From contig JALEPZ010000068.1 in NCBI GenBank assembly GCA_022767125.1, positions 1 to 64,000 of the forward strand: a stretch of DNA of 64,000 nt, given 5' to 3'. Below, piece after piece: positions 1 through 8,378 of the stretch. The notes under the pieces were generated by a model that made no database searches, had not been told where the DNA came from, and saw nothing but the letters and a program-made list of their open reading frames with translations. Positions within the stretch are counted from its first letter, which is position 1. Each line of letters begins with the position of its first letter. The translations under genes were made by a program, and so were the position numbers. The stretch comes from Phocaeicola plebeius. Its GTDB lineage: Bacteria > Bacteroidota > Bacteroidia > Bacteroidales > Bacteroidaceae.

Positions 1-399
1 GTTTCATTAATAAATATCGTTCCTACTGCAATTATACTACAACTTTCTCAAATTTCCAACTTTTTATAAGAAAATAATGTAATAATAGTATAAATAAGAA
101 TAGAATTAGACTCAAAGAGTCACAGTTACACAGAGTGATTAAGGAAAGCGTTTTGACGGGAAAAGAGTCAGTGCTACACCATTAATGGAATTGTGGGAAA
201 TTGATGGTATGTATCAATTTATAGTGAGAAAAGGAAAGGAGAAAGATGTACTTGGTTACTAAGCCACATTACCTCACATCGCTTCGTTATTGAAGTACAT
301 TGTCATTGCGATGAAGGAGTCGAACCGAGAGAAATCAATATCCAAAACAATTCATATAAAAATCTTCGGGGTCTAAAAGTATATAATTGCCTTTTTTTT
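1..399. other. AT-rich gene-free left edge
   Basis: I see no coding region, RNA gene or clear repeat here. Base composition is much more AT-rich than in the genes from 1.5 kb onward. It leads directly into transposase remnants, so it is probably flanking or decayed mobile-element DNA. Confidence 0.4.
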
Positions 400-996
400 T
401 CAATAATGGAGCAATTTGACTCCAATCTCTCATCTGTAATCGACTCAACCCCCGGTATGAGATGCAGGCTGTATGGTTATCAATACAGCGAAATCATCCG
501 TTGGATTTTATCCGACCGTTTCTCGCCATGACAATGCCTGAGCAAGCTCATCATTGCTCATCTGGCTTAACGAAACCGTTCGCTTATGAGCGTTTATTTC
601 TGTGGCGGCTCATGCATAGAAGATGTCACCACTCATCTGATGTACCACCTCTCGCTTCATCCGACACTTCGCACATGCAGTGCCGAAACGATTCTCAGGG
701 CCATAAAGGAACTGACCCAGGATAACATTTGGCTGGAACAGGCTTCCAAAATCCTTCATGGGAGAAAACACGGTGTTTATTCTGCTTACGGCACTCATAC
801 GCAACTTCTATAAATTCATCATGGCGAGGCTTGACGTAAAGAGGTTCGGACTCAAAGCACAAGCCGCATCAAGGCGTTTGTCTTCAAGTTCATCTCTGCG
901 CCAGCCAAATGGGTTAGGACATCAAGGCAGTATGTGTTGAATATCTATTCCTACAACAACGCTTATGCAAATGTGTTTCAGAATGACTTTGGATAA
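400..996 (+). pseudogene. Decayed IS1380-family transposase
   Basis: Three stretches read as parts of an IS1380-type transposase. Positions 406-500 encode MEQFDSNLSSVIDS and GYQYSEIIR. Positions 586-714 encode MSVYFCGGSCIEDVTTHLM and ETILRAIKEL. Positions 770-996 encode the C-terminal end (RNFYKFIMARLDVKRFGLK, then after a frameshift near 865 SRIKAFVFKFISAPAKWVR and ANVFQNDFG with a TAA stop). The first two parts are separated by 78 extra bases that bring an in-frame stop and are flanked by the direct repeat CCGTT (498-502 and 576-580). The catalytic centre between the second and third parts is missing. The family assignment is from recalled sequence similarity; the element is clearly inactive. 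Confidence 0.7.
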
Positions 997-1359
997 CACG
1001 GACAACTTATGGTCGTGTTAAATGCGTATTGCCTCAAGTCGCATTGTGGGGTAAGGGGATATGCGTCTTTGTAGCGATTTTTGCTGCGTTGCACCCTCTT
1101 TTGCCACAGTGCCGCTACCTTTTGACCTCTGTGTCATCTTATGAAGGCGGTTGCGGATTTGAGGTCTATAAAAATAGAATTAATAGTCCCTGATTTTTTG
1201 CAATACTTTCACCTTATTTGTCACAAAACCATTACTCCCCTAGCTATTCTTGTACTAGGGGGTGGGCCTGCCCGAAAACCTTGGGTTTGGCACCAAGACT
1301 GACCTTCTTCAGTGCCATTGCATTCATCGGTTGCAAGGTTTCTACTCTCATCATTGAAA
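997..1359. other. Intergenic, no gene
   Basis: This follows the transposase remnant and contains no convincing gene. A small hairpin is formed by CCCCTAG (1237-1243) and CTAGGGG (1255-1261). The outer part may be the right-hand flank of the dead insertion sequence. Confidence 0.35.
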
Positions 1360-1435
1360 AGAAGAGGGAGCGTCAGAATCCAAGAATCAGTGCATCTGTC
1401 TGATGAACCTTCTTAATTTTGACACTCCCTCTTCT
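1360..1435. repeat. 20-bp inverted repeat, family shared with 41.4 kb
   Basis: The left arm 1360-1379 (AGAAGAGGGAGCGTCAGAAT) pairs with the right arm 1416-1435 (ATTTTGACACTCCCTCTTCT) with two mismatches and a 36-nt loop. The core TTTTGACACTCCCTC (1417-1431) matches TTTTGACACACCCTC at 41456-41470 at 14 of 15 positions, so this is one copy of a dispersed element. It could be a miniature mobile element or a bidirectional terminator. Confidence 0.6.
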
Positions 1436-1441
1436 GGAATG

Positions 1442-1489
1442 GGCTGCACACAGAAATCCCCTGGGAAAACAGCCTCTTTGTGTTCAGCC
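1442..1489 (-). terminator. Hairpin directly after susD
   Basis: GGCTGCACACA (1442-1452) pairs with TGTGTTCAGCC (1479-1489) with one mismatch. It starts three bases past the susD stop codon. There is no strong U-tract, so termination is inferred only from position and stem. Confidence 0.4.
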
Positions 1490-1491
1490 GA

Positions 1492-3054
1492 TCAATCCCA
1501 ACCCGGATTCTGAGTCAGCACGCCCTGCGACAGGTCGATTTCGGTCAGCGGAATCGCCCACAGGTAGTCGCGGTTCGGGTCGAACTTACGGGTCTCGATC
1601 AGTATCTTCTCACCCTGCGGATTCACACCATAGACAGGCTTGGTGACGTCTTTCTCGGTGGTGCGGTAGCTGCGGGTGTCGAACAGGTGGATGCCTTCGA
1701 AGGCGAATTCCAGACGGCGCTCCAGACGGATGGCGTCGCGCATCTGGTCCTTCGTCAGACCATCGGGCAGTGGCGGCAGGTCGACGCTGGGACGCTGGCG
1801 CACCTGATTGACAGCGGCATATACCTCGCTGTCGGGAGCCGACAACAGCTCGTTGCGGGCTTCGGCATAGGTCAGCAGCACTTCGGCATAGCGGATGTAG
1901 ATGAAGTTGGTCCAGTCCCAGTCCTTCAGGCCGGAGTTGTCCGGGTTGATGTACTTGCGCATGGTGTAGCCGGTACGGGTATGGCTGCCGTCGCCCATCT
2001 TGTCGATGGTATAGATGCGTCCGGCAAACTCCGAGCCGTTCCACATCACCGAGTAGGCCAGACGCGGGTCGCGGTTCTTGAACGGATTATTGGGGTCGTA
2101 GAGCGGCGACTGGCTGATAGGCAGGCCGTCGGTGCAGGGATAGGCATCAATCAGGTCCTGAGTGGGCGATACGGCCTCCCATCCGGAAGCCATCACCGGA
2201 CCAAAGTACAGTCCGATCCAGCTGCACTGCCACCAGTACTGGGCATTGGGGACAGACTCGCGGTCGAAAATGATTTCATTGCACAGTTCGGCTACGGGCT
2301 GGAACAGGTCGTTGTAGTTGTTGTACAGTCCGAAGCATCCCATCTTCATCACCTTTTCTGCTGCTTCCTGCGCCACGTCGTACTTGTGGGCATAGAAGGC
2401 GGTGCGGGCCTTCAGCGCATAGCAGGCACCGGCACTGGGCTTGCCGTGGTCGGCATCCGTGCGGATGTTGGGCAGGTGGGGGGCTGCCTGGTCGAGCAGG
2501 CCGATGATGTAGTTATAGGTTTCTTCCTCCGTGCTGCGGGCAGGCAGCTGTTCGTTGAGCTGCAGCACGTGGTCAACGATGGGCACACCGCCCATGTATT
2601 TCAGCAGGTTCGAGTAGGCAAAGGCTTCGAGGAACTGCACCTCGCCTGTCAGCCGTGCCTTGACGGTTTCGTCCATCGGTACGGCATCGATCTGTTCGTA
2701 GAACTTCTGGCAGCGGCGGATGGTGGAGTAGGCATACTCCCACAGCTGCGAGAAGTGGGCGTTGCTGGAGGTGGCGGTACCGGCGGACAGCTGTCCCTGC
2801 TCGGCCGATACATGGACGGGAATGGCATTGTCCGTATAGCAGTCGGTCATGATGGTGTGGTTCTCCGCCTCTATTAAGTACAAATAGATACCTGTCACAA
2901 ACTTTTCGGCATCGTCGGCATTCTGCCAATAGGATGCGTCCGACAAGGCATCGGTCGGATTGCGTTCGAGGAAACTGTCGTTGCACGAGGTCATGCTCAA
3001 TGAGCAGGCCATTGCCAATCCTCCGATCAGGTTATATTTCAATTTCATAGTCAT
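1492..3054 (-). CDS. susD: SusD/RagB-family outer-membrane glycan-binding lipoprotein
   Basis: A 520-residue surface lipoprotein that captures an oligosaccharide or other nutrient and hands it to the SusC partner encoded just upstream. The N-terminus has a lipoprotein signal with lipobox SMTSC (Cys24), followed by the SusD-typical segment NDSFLERNPTDALSDASYW. The C-terminal end has the family pattern RRLEFAFEGIHLFDTRSYRT and DYLWAIPLTEIDLS. Length is normal for the family. It lies 11 nt downstream of susC and is surely co-transcribed. The in-frame Met at residue 3 is an equally good start. The substrate cannot be told from sequence because no glycoside hydrolase lies next to the pair. Confidence 0.93.
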   Translation of the reverse strand: MTMKLKYNLIGGLAMACSLSMTSCNDSFLERNPTDALSDASYWQNADDAEKFVTGIYLYLIEAENHTIMTDCYTDNAIPVHVSAEQGQLSAGTATSSNAHFSQLWEYAYSTIRRCQKFYEQIDAVPMDETVKARLTGEVQFLEAFAYSNLLKYMGGVPIVDHVLQLNEQLPARSTEEETYNYIIGLLDQAAPHLPNIRTDADHGKPSAGACYALKARTAFYAHKYDVAQEAAEKVMKMGCFGLYNNYNDLFQPVAELCNEIIFDRESVPNAQYWWQCSWIGLYFGPVMASGWEAVSPTQDLIDAYPCTDGLPISQSPLYDPNNPFKNRDPRLAYSVMWNGSEFAGRIYTIDKMGDGSHTRTGYTMRKYINPDNSGLKDWDWTNFIYIRYAEVLLTYAEARNELLSAPDSEVYAAVNQVRQRPSVDLPPLPDGLTKDQMRDAIRLERRLEFAFEGIHLFDTRSYRTTEKDVTKPVYGVNPQGEKILIETRKFDPNRDYLWAIPLTEIDLSQGVLTQNPGWD

Positions 3055-3065
3055 TGCGTTTTGAA

Positions 3066-6000
3066 TTAGAATGTGAGATTAAGTCCGAAAGAATAACTCT
3101 TGGTCAGCGGATAGTAGGAGAAGCTGCCTGCTTCGGGATCTACCCCCTTGAATCCGGAGATGGTGAAGAGGTTGTCCATGCTGCAATAGGCTCTCAGACG
3201 GCTGACGCCGAACTTGGTGGTCCATGCGGTGGGCAGGGTGTAGCCTACCTGCAGGTTGCGCAGCTTGGCATACGAGGCGTCCTGCACCCAGAAGCTGGAG
3301 GTCACGCGGTTGCGCGAGTCGCTCATCGACAGGCGGGGATAGGTGGCGTTCGGGTTGTCGGGTGTCCAGCGGTCCAGCTGCAGCTCGTTCACCTTGCCGC
3401 CGTTGTAGAACGCGTAGCGGATTTCGGCCACCGGCATTCCCTTCACGTCGGCAGCTCCCTGCAGCAACGCGCTCAGGTCGATGCCCTTGTACTGTACGGA
3501 GAGGTTCAGGCCGAAGTTGATTTTCGGGAAATAGGAGCCCAGCACCTGACGGTCGTTGCTGTCGATGACGTTGTCACCGTTCAGGTCGCGGTACTTCAGG
3601 TCGCCCGGGACGGGGGTGCCTGTCATCTGCACGGGGTGGTTGTCAATCTCTTCCTGGGTCTGGAAAATGCCGTCGCACACGTACCCGTAGAATGTCCACA
3701 AGGGGTCACCGACGGACTGTCCCGGCGTGTCGCCACCCTTGAGGTCGGTAATCTTCGTGCTGACGTAGCTGAAATTGGCACCGATGGTGTAGCTCCAGTC
3801 GCCTATCTTATTGTTATGGCCCAGCTGGAGTTCGATGCCCGTGTTGCGCACCTTGCCGGCGTTCTGCATCGGGGCAGACACACCCAGCATGGAGGGTACG
3901 GGAAGCTGCAGCAGGATGTCGCGCGTCTCCTTGCGGAACCAGTCGAAGCCTACCGTCAGGCGGTTGCCCCAGAAGGCGGCATCAACGCCCACGTTCCACT
4001 GTCCGGTCTTTTCCCAGGTGATGTTCTCGTTCGCCATCACCGAACCGATGGAGACACCTGGACTGACGATGCCGCCGAAGGTGTTGTCGTAGCCGAACTC
4101 GTAGATGGTCTGGTAGGGGTAATAGGTGGTGTAGCCGCTGGTATCGACCGTTTCCTGGTTACCCAGCAGACCCCATGAGGCCCGCAGCTTCAGGTTGTCC
4201 ACCCAGTCGGCCTTGAAGAAGTCTTCCTCGGAAATGCGCCATCCCACGGAGAAGGAGGGGAAGGCACCGAACCGCTTGTTCTTCGGGAAACGCGACGTAC
4301 CGTCGTAGCGGAGGTTGGCTTCGAAGAGATAGCGGTCTTTGTACGCATAGTTGACACGGCCGAAGACCGAACGCAGGGCGTATTCCGTCTCGGTACCGGT
4401 GGTGTATTGTCCGGTGGTCTCGCCGGCGTTGATTTGGTGCAGGGTGTTGGATTCGGGCAGGTTCTTGCGGTAGCCCGACAGGTAGCGGTACTGGTTGTAA
4501 ATCTGCGAATAGCCGAGCAAGGCGCCGATGGTGTGGCTGCCGAAGGTCTTGTTGTAGTCCAGGTAGGCCTGCAGGTTCAGCTCAATCTTTTTCGTGTCGT
4601 TTTCGGTCAGCGAGTTGGTCGTGGTCTTGACCGGTGTGTCCGAACCTGCCTCATAATAGTTGACGGTATAGGCGTGGGTCGGATTGTCCGACAGCGTGAA
4701 GGTGGTGGCGGCGATACCGCGCAGCTTCAGACCGTCCACGATGTCCAGCTCCATGCCCACATTTCCCTGGAAGTCGCTGGTGGTCACCTTGCTGTAGCCA
4801 CCATCGAGTGATTCTGCCACGGAGTTATGTTCGTTCTTGAACAGGGTCCAGTTGCCGTTGGTCAGCTGGATGGGGGTCACCGGTGTCTCGCGGTAGGCAT
4901 AATGGATGAGGTTGCTGGTTCCGGCAGCCGGTGACGTCTGGTTGCTGCGGAAGACCGCCATGTTGGAGGTCAGTTTCAGCCGCTTGTTGATCTTGGCTTC
5001 GAGGTTGACACGGGTCGTGAAGCGGTTGAAGTTCGTGTTGGGAATCAGGCCGTCCTTGTCGTGGTAGCCGAACGCTACCGAATAGGTCAAGCGGTCGGTG
5101 CCTCCCTTGACACTGAGGTGGTGGTTGTTGAAGACACCGCTCTCGCTCAGCAGCGCGCCCAGCCAGTCGGAATTGGGGTAGTTGTCGGGGTCCGAACCGT
5201 TTTGGAACTTCTGCAGGGCAGCCGCATCGTAGGGTGCCGACAGACCGTCGTTCTGGTAGGCCTCGTTCATCAGCAAGGCATAGTTGTAGGAGTCGAGGTA
5301 CTTGGGCAGACGGGCAGCACTCTGCCAGCCTACATAGCCGTCGTATGAAACGATGGGACGACCCTTTGCTCCTTTCTTCGTGGTAATCAGGATGACACCG
5401 TTGGCGGCCCGCACACCGTAGATGGCGGAGGCGGCAGCATCCTTCAGGACCGAGATGTTCTCGATGTCGTTCGGATCGACACTGCTCATGCTCGATTCCA
5501 CGCCGTCGACAATGACCATCGCACTGGCATCACCCATTGTGCCGATACCGCGCACGCGCAGCACGCCGGCATCCGAACCCGGTTGTCCGGAGGTCTGGAC
5601 GATGGTGACACCCGGCATCTGGCCGGCCAGCATATTGGTGACGGTCGAGCTGGTGCGGTTCGACAGCTTTCCGGCATCAATGGTCGCCACCGAACCGGTC
5701 AGGTTCACCTTCTTCTGGGTGCCGTAGCCCACCACCACAATTTCGTCAAGGGCTTCCGTGTCTTCCTTGATGACAATCTGATAGTCGAAAGCAGCACCGA
5801 CAGTCACCACCTGATTGCGGTAACCAATATAGGAGACGATGATTTTCGCTCCTGCGGGCACTTTCAATTCAAACTTACCGTTCACATCGGTAATCGTACC
5901 GTTGGTGGTTCCGGCCTGTAGCACATTGGCTCCGATGATGGGAGTTCCAGCCGCATCCATCACCGTACCAGTGATTTGCTTCGCATTCTGCTGGACTATT

Positions 6001-6131
6001 TCCGTAGCGCCAGCAGCATACGAAGGCATGGGGAATGCCATTCCGGCAAACATGGTAAGGCATGCACATAACGAGGCTTGTTTGAAAGCCGAAAGCTGTC
6101 TTACTTTCTTCTGTCTTTGAATGAATCTCAT
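3066..6131 (-). CDS. susC: SusC/RagA-family TonB-linked outer-membrane transporter
   Basis: A 1021-residue beta-barrel transporter that imports the ligand bound by SusD using TonB energy. After a signal peptide (AFPMPSYAAG) there is a carboxypeptidase-regulatory-like domain (about residues 50-125, ITGTVMDAAGTPIIGANV), a TonB-box-like DEIVVVGYG, a plug domain (VRGIGTMGDASAMVIVDGV, GVRAANGVILITTKKG), and a long barrel ending in an aromatic residue (FGLNLTF). No secretin/TonB N-terminal (STN) signalling domain precedes the regulatory-like domain, so direct control by a FecI/FecR-type system is not expected, although an ECF sigma factor gene lies upstream. The ligand is unknown. Confidence 0.94.
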   Translation of the reverse strand: MRFIQRQKKVRQLSAFKQASLCACLTMFAGMAFPMPSYAAGATEIVQQNAKQITGTVMDAAGTPIIGANVLQAGTTNGTITDVNGKFELKVPAGAKIIVSYIGYRNQVVTVGAAFDYQIVIKEDTEALDEIVVVGYGTQKKVNLTGSVATIDAGKLSNRTSSTVTNMLAGQMPGVTIVQTSGQPGSDAGVLRVRGIGTMGDASAMVIVDGVESSMSSVDPNDIENISVLKDAAASAIYGVRAANGVILITTKKGAKGRPIVSYDGYVGWQSAARLPKYLDSYNYALLMNEAYQNDGLSAPYDAAALQKFQNGSDPDNYPNSDWLGALLSESGVFNNHHLSVKGGTDRLTYSVAFGYHDKDGLIPNTNFNRFTTRVNLEAKINKRLKLTSNMAVFRSNQTSPAAGTSNLIHYAYRETPVTPIQLTNGNWTLFKNEHNSVAESLDGGYSKVTTSDFQGNVGMELDIVDGLKLRGIAATTFTLSDNPTHAYTVNYYEAGSDTPVKTTTNSLTENDTKKIELNLQAYLDYNKTFGSHTIGALLGYSQIYNQYRYLSGYRKNLPESNTLHQINAGETTGQYTTGTETEYALRSVFGRVNYAYKDRYLFEANLRYDGTSRFPKNKRFGAFPSFSVGWRISEEDFFKADWVDNLKLRASWGLLGNQETVDTSGYTTYYPYQTIYEFGYDNTFGGIVSPGVSIGSVMANENITWEKTGQWNVGVDAAFWGNRLTVGFDWFRKETRDILLQLPVPSMLGVSAPMQNAGKVRNTGIELQLGHNNKIGDWSYTIGANFSYVSTKITDLKGGDTPGQSVGDPLWTFYGYVCDGIFQTQEEIDNHPVQMTGTPVPGDLKYRDLNGDNVIDSNDRQVLGSYFPKINFGLNLSVQYKGIDLSALLQGAADVKGMPVAEIRYAFYNGGKVNELQLDRWTPDNPNATYPRLSMSDSRNRVTSSFWVQDASYAKLRNLQVGYTLPTAWTTKFGVSRLRAYCSMDNLFTISGFKGVDPEAGSFSYYPLTKSYSFGLNLTF

Positions 6132-6206
6132 ACGTATAACTATTTAAGTGATAACGATATTGCGTCCATACAGCATGCTGTATGTCCTGCATTGGTTTTT
6201 GTTTTG

Positions 6207-6214
6207 CAAATGTA
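6207..6214 (-). promoter_or_regulatory. -7 box of susC promoter
   Basis: The reverse strand reads TACATTTG, an exact match to the Bacteroidetes -7 consensus TAnnTTTG, 76 bp upstream of the susC start. No good -33 box is seen at the usual spacing. The roughly 70-nt leader would leave room for post-transcriptional control. Confidence 0.45.
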
Positions 6215-6551
6215 GAGATAAGATTGACAGGTAAACTGCATCAAATGAGTACATTGTTGTTCAAGATGTATTATCTTTATGCCTTACATCCCTACCGTAT
6301 TCCTTGGCGAAAAGATTATTGGCGAAGTATCCTCTGACCCCCGTTCATTATCCGCTTGTTTGCTCATCCGTATCACTCACATCGTAGGCTGAGCGATATT
6401 TCAGCCCATACAACAAGAAAGGATTACTGCTCGCGCGGTAATCCTTCTTGATCTTATTGAGTTAGTAATGTAATTTGAGAGAATTGAAACTTCACAGCCT
6501 CGTCTGTTTTCTAAAGCACTAACTATATTTATAAAAGCAAATGAAAATGTC
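6215..6551. other. Intergenic with a hairpin
   Basis: About 340 bp between susC and the gene ending at 6552, with no gene seen. CAAGAAAGGATTAC (6414-6427) and GTAATCCTTCTTG (6438-6450) form a 13-bp stem with one bulge. It lies about 100 bp past the stop of the upstream membrane protein and may be its terminator, but it has no U-tract. Confidence 0.4.
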
Positions 6552-7031
6552 TTATTTCAGCTTCTCGACCACCGACGGCGACGCGGTGGTGGCCGATGTG
6601 GTTTTCAAAGGTGCCTTGGCCGTATCTACCTCCGCCATTTGCGGATCGCGACAGGGGGTGCAGAACTGGTCGTACACGTAGACTACGCCCGCTTTGCTGT
6701 CGTCCATCGACTGCTGGATGACACCGCCCATCGTGAAGAGCAGGACCATGACGGCAGCCGCCTTGAACAAAGGCATGAAGCGTGAGCGCAGGCTCAGCCG
6801 GCGTGCCTTGACAATGGGGCGTTCAATCTGGGCCAGTACACGACGGTCGAACTCGTCGTCCAGTCCTACCGACGGTTGTGTCGCCTGATAGGCAAACAAA
6901 GACCGGTAACGCTGCAGATGGGCGGGTAGCTCCTTCTGACGGAAAAAAGCGCGTAGGATGACTTCTTCCTCCAAGGTGGATTCGCAGTTCCAATAGCGCT
7001 CCAGCAGTTGTTCGATGTACTTATAGTCCAT
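6552..7031 (-). CDS. Putative membrane anti-sigma-like protein with extracytoplasmic CxxC
   Basis: 159 residues. The N-terminal part (about 1-80) is charged and cytoplasmic-looking. A single membrane segment lies at about residues 86-106 (FMPLFKAAAVMVLLFTMGGV). A short external tail of about 50 residues contains FCTPC (Cys124 and Cys127). The start overlaps the end of the sigma-factor gene by 11 nt, so the two are translationally coupled, the usual arrangement of an ECF sigma factor and its membrane regulator. It does not look like FecR. Sigma-factor binding is inferred from context and topology only. The CxxC might bind metal or sense redox state, but nothing here proves it. Confidence 0.6.
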   Translation of the reverse strand: MDYKYIEQLLERYWNCESTLEEEVILRAFFRQKELPAHLQRYRSLFAYQATQPSVGLDDEFDRRVLAQIERPIVKARRLSLRSRFMPLFKAAAVMVLLFTMGGVIQQSMDDSKAGVVYVYDQFCTPCRDPQMAEVDTAKAPLKTTSATTASPSVVEKLK

Positions 7032-7530
7032 AATTGTCTATTTCGTCATATTTCAGTTTGATGCGTTGTCTTGCCCGGTAGAGAGTCACTTTCACCTGTT
7101 CTTCCGGTACCTGCAAGATGGCAGCTATCTCTTTATAACTCTTTCCTTCCATGTCCCTCAACTGAAGGACGGTCCGTTGCTTTTCCGGCAGTTCGTCAAT
7201 GAGTCGGCGAACAATCTCCAACTGCTCGTCCCGCTCCATCTGTGCGTCGGGCGTCGTCGTATCGGGTACCTCCTGTAGTTCGAAGGTCAGTCCGGCATTC
7301 TGGGCCTCCGCTTTCTGGCTGCGGTCGATAGCCAGGTTTCTGGCAACCGTCAGGCAGAAGGCTTCGATGGATTCGAACCGGGACCATTGTTCCCGAAGAT
7401 TCCAGACCTTGATCATAGTGTCCTGCACGACATCCTCCGCCTCTGCCGTATCGAGCGTGATGCGAAGGGCCAGCCGATAGAGCTTGTCCTTCAGTGGCAA
7501 TATATCGTGTCGAAAACTAATCTCTCGCAT
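7021..7530 (-). CDS. ECF-type RNA polymerase sigma factor
   Basis: 169 residues, the normal size of an extracytoplasmic-function sigma factor. Region 2 is visible at about residues 10-75 (AEAEDVVQDTMIKVW, VARNLAIDRSQK). Region 4 is at about 105-160 (LIDELPEKQRTVLQLRD, GKSYKEIAAILQ, VKVTLYRARQRIK). The gene downstream encodes a one-pass membrane protein and overlaps it, which suggests membrane-controlled activity. No regulon can be assigned. The susCD pair 0.4 kb downstream has its own -7 box and lacks an STN domain, so a direct link is unsupported. Confidence 0.9.
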   Translation of the reverse strand: MREISFRHDILPLKDKLYRLALRITLDTAEAEDVVQDTMIKVWNLREQWSRFESIEAFCLTVARNLAIDRSQKAEAQNAGLTFELQEVPDTTTPDAQMERDEQLEIVRRLIDELPEKQRTVLQLRDMEGKSYKEIAAILQVPEEQVKVTLYRARQRIKLKYDEIDNYGL

Positions 7531-7548
7531 GGCTTTCTATTACAATGA

Positions 7549-7590
7549 CGGGTGAGTGTGGAAAAAGTTACACTCACCCGACGTTTTTTT
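7549..7590 (+). terminator. Perfect 11-bp hairpin with T-tract
   Basis: CGGGTGAGTGT (7549-7559) pairs perfectly with ACACTCACCCG (7570-7580), followed on the plus strand by seven T (7584-7590). The flanking genes are both on the minus strand, so it sits just past the argB stop but its U-tract has the opposite orientation. It may still end the argB transcript as a strong hairpin or block antisense transcription. Confidence 0.5.
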
Positions 7591-7595
7591 CTATA

Positions 7596-8366
7596 TTATT
7601 TTTTGATGACGGTGCCCGACTGTCCGTCAATGGCGGTGGCCAGGGTGATGATGACCTGATGCACTCCGGCAGCTACGGCCGAGAAGGAGTTCTCCAGTTT
7701 GGGAATCATGCCGCCCTGGATGATGCCTTGCTCCACGTATTGGCGGAACAGTTCGGGAGTGATGACGGGAATGACGCTGTCGTCATCGTCCGCATCACGC
7801 AGGACGCCTTTTTTCTCGAAACAGTAGACCAGTGTCACCTCGAAGTGCCGGGCCAAGGCTTTGGCCGTTTCGCCGGCAATGGTGTCGGCGTTGGTGTTCA
7901 GCAGGTGTCCGGCACCATCGTGGGTCAGCGGTGCCATGACGGGGACTACACCCTGATGGATCAAGGAGACCAGCAGGTCGGTATTGACTTGTGTCACATC
8001 GCCTACAAAGCCGTAGTCGACTTCCTGGACAGGGCGTTTGACGGAGCGGATAACATCCATGTCGGCACCGGTCAGCCCGATGGCATTCACACCCTTGGCC
8101 TGCAGGCCGGCTACGATGTTCTTGTTGACCAGACCGCCGTAGACCATGGTCACTACTTTCAGGGTTTCTGCATCCGTAATGCGTCGTCCGTTCACCATAT
8201 GGCTTTCGATGCCCAGCCGGGCAGCCAGTTGGGTGGCAGAACGCCCGCCACCGTGTACCAGTACCTTATAGCCTGGCAAAGCAGAGAAGTCGGACAGCAG
8301 CCGGTTCAGTGTTTCCGGTTCCTCTACAATCTTTCCTCCTACTTTTATTACTGTCAGTTTTTCCAT
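7596..8366 (-). CDS. argB: Acetylglutamate kinase
   Basis: 256 residues, amino-acid kinase family, cytoplasmic. It phosphorylates the gamma-carboxyl of N-acetylglutamate (or N-succinylglutamate, since some Bacteroides make arginine through succinylated intermediates) in ornithine and arginine synthesis. Visible motifs are the N-terminal VIKVGGKIV, the substrate loop VLVHGGGRSATQLAARLG, and GGMIPKLENSFSAVAAGV near the C-terminus. It lies 12 nt after speA on the same strand, placing arginine synthesis next to arginine decarboxylation. Length and motif order are standard. The acyl-group specificity is not settled by the sequence. Confidence 0.92.
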   Translation of the reverse strand: MEKLTVIKVGGKIVEEPETLNRLLSDFSALPGYKVLVHGGGRSATQLAARLGIESHMVNGRRITDAETLKVVTMVYGGLVNKNIVAGLQAKGVNAIGLTGADMDVIRSVKRPVQEVDYGFVGDVTQVNTDLLVSLIHQGVVPVMAPLTHDGAGHLLNTNADTIAGETAKALARHFEVTLVYCFEKKGVLRDADDDDSVIPVITPELFRQYVEQGIIQGGMIPKLENSFSAVAAGVHQVIITLATAIDGQSGTVIKK

Positions 8367-8378
8367 GTCGCTTCTGAA

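Noticed and set aside
1480..4178. Long plus-strand frames (465 and 374 codons) opposite susD and susC
   Set aside because: They are antisense shadows of clear SusD/SusC coding sequence in GC-rich DNA, with no signal, domain or start context.
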